A DNA stretch of 64,000 nt from Nostoc sp. B(2019) (GTDB lineage: Bacteria; Cyanobacteriota; Cyanobacteriia; Cyanobacteriales; Nostocaceae), in contig NZ_WVID01000006.1 of the NCBI RefSeq assembly GCF_010091925.1, positions 1 to 64,000 on the forward strand, in the 5' to 3' direction. Within the stretch, counting starts at the first letter, position 1, and every line of letters starts with the position of its first letter. The translations under genes and the position numbers were made by a program. Below the pieces are notes generated by a model, which worked only from the letters and a program-made list of their open reading frames with translations, was not told the DNA's origin and did no database searches. Of the stretch, positions 62,640 to 64,000 are shown piece after piece.

Positions 62640-62982
62640 AATTGAGTGCTGAGTAGTAAGTGCTGAAGCGCGGTAACGGGGCGTTTAACCCGTGCTGAAC
62701 GGTATTTCTTGAATGAATTGAACTATGAATTTGTGTAACGCAGAGCCGCAGCGAAAAGTCAAGCCAGTGCGTTCCTGTCGCCTTGCGTCGGAAAGCAACT
62801 GGCGTCGGAGCGCCGGAAGCCGGCGATCTGTTAGCGACGCAGGAGCGTCACTTTTCAAGACAGAGGCACAGAGAAGAGGAGTTTGAGAAACTGAATTTTT
62901 GAAAGTTTTATTCAGCAACGCCAATAAATTTCTCATTACTCTCTGCGTCTCTGCGTGAACCTTAAAATTCTTATTGCTAAGC
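62640..62982. repeat. Repeat block inserted between permease and ATPase genes
   Basis: 62735-62875 reads ACGCAGAGCCGCAGCGAAAAG, then GCCAGTGCGTTCC..GGAAAGCAACTGGCG and CGCCGGAAGCCGGCG palindromes, then AAGACAGAGGCACAGAGAAGAG. 62940-62960 adds CTCTGCGTCTCTGCGTGAAC. It is the same family as 28394-28655 and separates genes normally adjacent in MacB-type operons. Confidence 0.75.
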
Positions 62983-64000
62983 TTAATCACTTCGTAAAGC
63001 GGTGATTGGATCTAATTTGGCGGCGTTCCGTGCTGGAATCACCCCAGCAATTAAGCCAACAGTCAACGAGAGTCCAAACCCAACAATTACTGACCATAAA
63101 GAAATGACAAACGGAAATTTAAAAATAGTTGCAGCAGCAAAAGCAATCAAAATACCACTTCCCATACCTATTACTCCTCCAGCAATTGAAATTACGATCG
63201 CCTCGGCTAAAAATTGATTGAGGATTGCGGAATTGGTAGCTCCTACTGCTTTGCGAATGCCGATTTCTCGCGTTCGTTCCACAACGGAAACCAGCATGAT
63301 ATTGGCAATACCAATGCCGCCAACCACTAACGAAATTCCAGCGATCGCAACTACCATGACTGTAAATAAACCCACAACATTAGTAAAAGTACTGACAATA
63401 TCCGCTTGGTTAGTCAGGCGGAAATCATCAGCTTGTGGTGGGTAAATGTTGTGACGCAGGCGTAAGAGATTGGTGACTTGAAACTGAGCAGCTTCTAACT
63501 GTTCTTGATTGGCACTTTTGACTAAAATACCAGTTACAGAAACGCCCACCAGAGCATTATTACCAACCAGTCTCTTCGACATACTAGTCAGAGGGATGAA
63601 AATCTGGTCATCCCGATCCATCGGGCCCTGAGAACCTTTAGGTTCCATCACCCCAATCACTTCGTAAGCCTCTCCCTGAATCCGAATTTTCTCGCCGATA
63701 ACATTACCACCCTGTCCAAAAAGTGTGCTTTGGACTGTAGGGCCAAGAATGGCAAACTGTGCGGCAGTATCTAGTTCTTCCTGAGTAAAAAATCTTCCCT
63801 GCTGAGGATGAGTATTTCTCACTTCTGGGTAATTCAAATCTGTGCCATAAATAATTGTTGACGTGTTCTGTCCTGCATAAACAACTTGGGCGCTGCGTTG
63901 GAGATAAGCAGAAACCAGCTGAGCAGATGGTGCTTGTGTTGCGATCGCTTTAGCATCCTCCCAAGTTAAGGTACTGCTAGAACCTATCCCTTGACGAACA
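62983..64000 (-). CDS. MacB-type ABC transporter permease (partial, N-terminus outside window)
   Basis: The frame is open from base 64000 to the stop at 62983, about 338 residues of a usually about 400-residue protein. The visible part begins inside the periplasmic MacB_PCD domain (TLTWEDAKAIATQAPSAQLV, GRFFTQEELDTAAQFAILGP, IGEKIRIQGEAYEVIGVMEP). It ends with the FtsX domain: three spans (VVGLFTVMVVAIAGISLVVG, then GIGIANIMLVSVVERTREIG; VISIAGGVIGMGSGILIAFA; VIVGFGLSLTVGLIAGVIPA) and the tail ARNAAKLDPITALR. It pairs with the ATPase at 61968 and TolC at 60437; an HlyD-like adaptor would be expected beyond the window. Confidence 0.92.
   Translation of the reverse strand, partial: VRQGIGSSSTLTWEDAKAIATQAPSAQLVSAYLQRSAQVVYAGQNTSTIIYGTDLNYPEVRNTHPQQGRFFTQEELDTAAQFAILGPTVQSTLFGQGGNVIGEKIRIQGEAYEVIGVMEPKGSQGPMDRDDQIFIPLTSMSKRLVGNNALVGVSVTGILVKSANQEQLEAAQFQVTNLLRLRHNIYPPQADDFRLTNQADIVSTFTNVVGLFTVMVVAIAGISLVVGGIGIANIMLVSVVERTREIGIRKAVGATNSAILNQFLAEAIVISIAGGVIGMGSGILIAFAAATIFKFPFVISLWSVIVGFGLSLTVGLIAGVIPARNAAKLDPITALRSD

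Noticed and set aside
1-64000. tRNA, rRNA and CRISPR arrays
   Set aside because: A read-through by eye found no T-arm/anticodon-arm combinations, rRNA motifs or regularly spaced repeats of CRISPR type. tRNAscan-SE and a CRISPR finder would settle it.

Overview
The window looks like chromosome of a heterocyst-forming filamentous cyanobacterium of the Nostoc/Anabaena group. The HIP1 octamer GCGATCGC is scattered through genes and spacers. There are many 7-9 bp tandem repeats and dispersed palindromes, a fraC-fraD-fraE filament-integrity operon (53987-56475), and a mycosporine-like amino acid locus in the arrangement I recall for Nostoc punctiforme. I saw no rRNA, tRNA, CRISPR array or prophage by eye.

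Layout. 1-4.9 kb is accessory: a partial IS1634-type transposase, a PIN toxin-antitoxin pair, and an IS605-type element whose divergent tnpA and tnpB are separated by an XRE regulator and two unknown genes. 4.9-14.9 kb is housekeeping: gamma-tocopherol methyltransferase, Ktr K+ uptake, a TPR protein, queA, yraN, a lumenal pentapeptide protein, an odd receiver protein and a DUF2294 protein. 14.9-17.3 kb is decayed DNA with relics of uracil phosphoribosyltransferase, an ABC exporter and an ABC substrate-binding protein. 19.4-28.2 kb holds a Rieske protein followed by a compact locus: two asparagine-synthetase-like proteins without a glutaminase cysteine, a LysA-fold protein that appears to lack the PLP lysine, and a zinc-ribbon membrane protein. 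This is my best candidate for an undescribed system.

31.6-36.5 kb is the sunscreen locus: mysA-mysB-mysC on the minus strand and mysD convergent to them. It would take a pentose-phosphate or shikimate-pathway sugar phosphate to 4-deoxygadusol, then mycosporine-glycine, then an imino-mycosporine such as shinorine. 38.5-40.5 kb has a protealysin-like M4 protease and its probable inhibitor emfourin. 40.6-45.9 kb has a corrinoid-binding protein and oxoprolinase/hydantoinase subunits separated by an inverted GNAT gene. 46.3-53.8 kb has brnTA, murQ, a fatty-acid-hydroxylase-like protein, an aminotransferase with a PadR regulator, and a tandemly duplicated corrinoid adenosyltransferase. 54-56.5 kb is fraCDE. 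56.5-64 kb has a pentapeptide protein, a hybrid histidine kinase, and a TolC/ABC (MacB-type) efflux set whose permease runs off the right edge.

The spacers carry much of the oddity: dispersed palindromes, a 63-bp tandem repeat, repeat-derived in-frame insertions inside conserved proteins, and at least seven recognisable gene relics.
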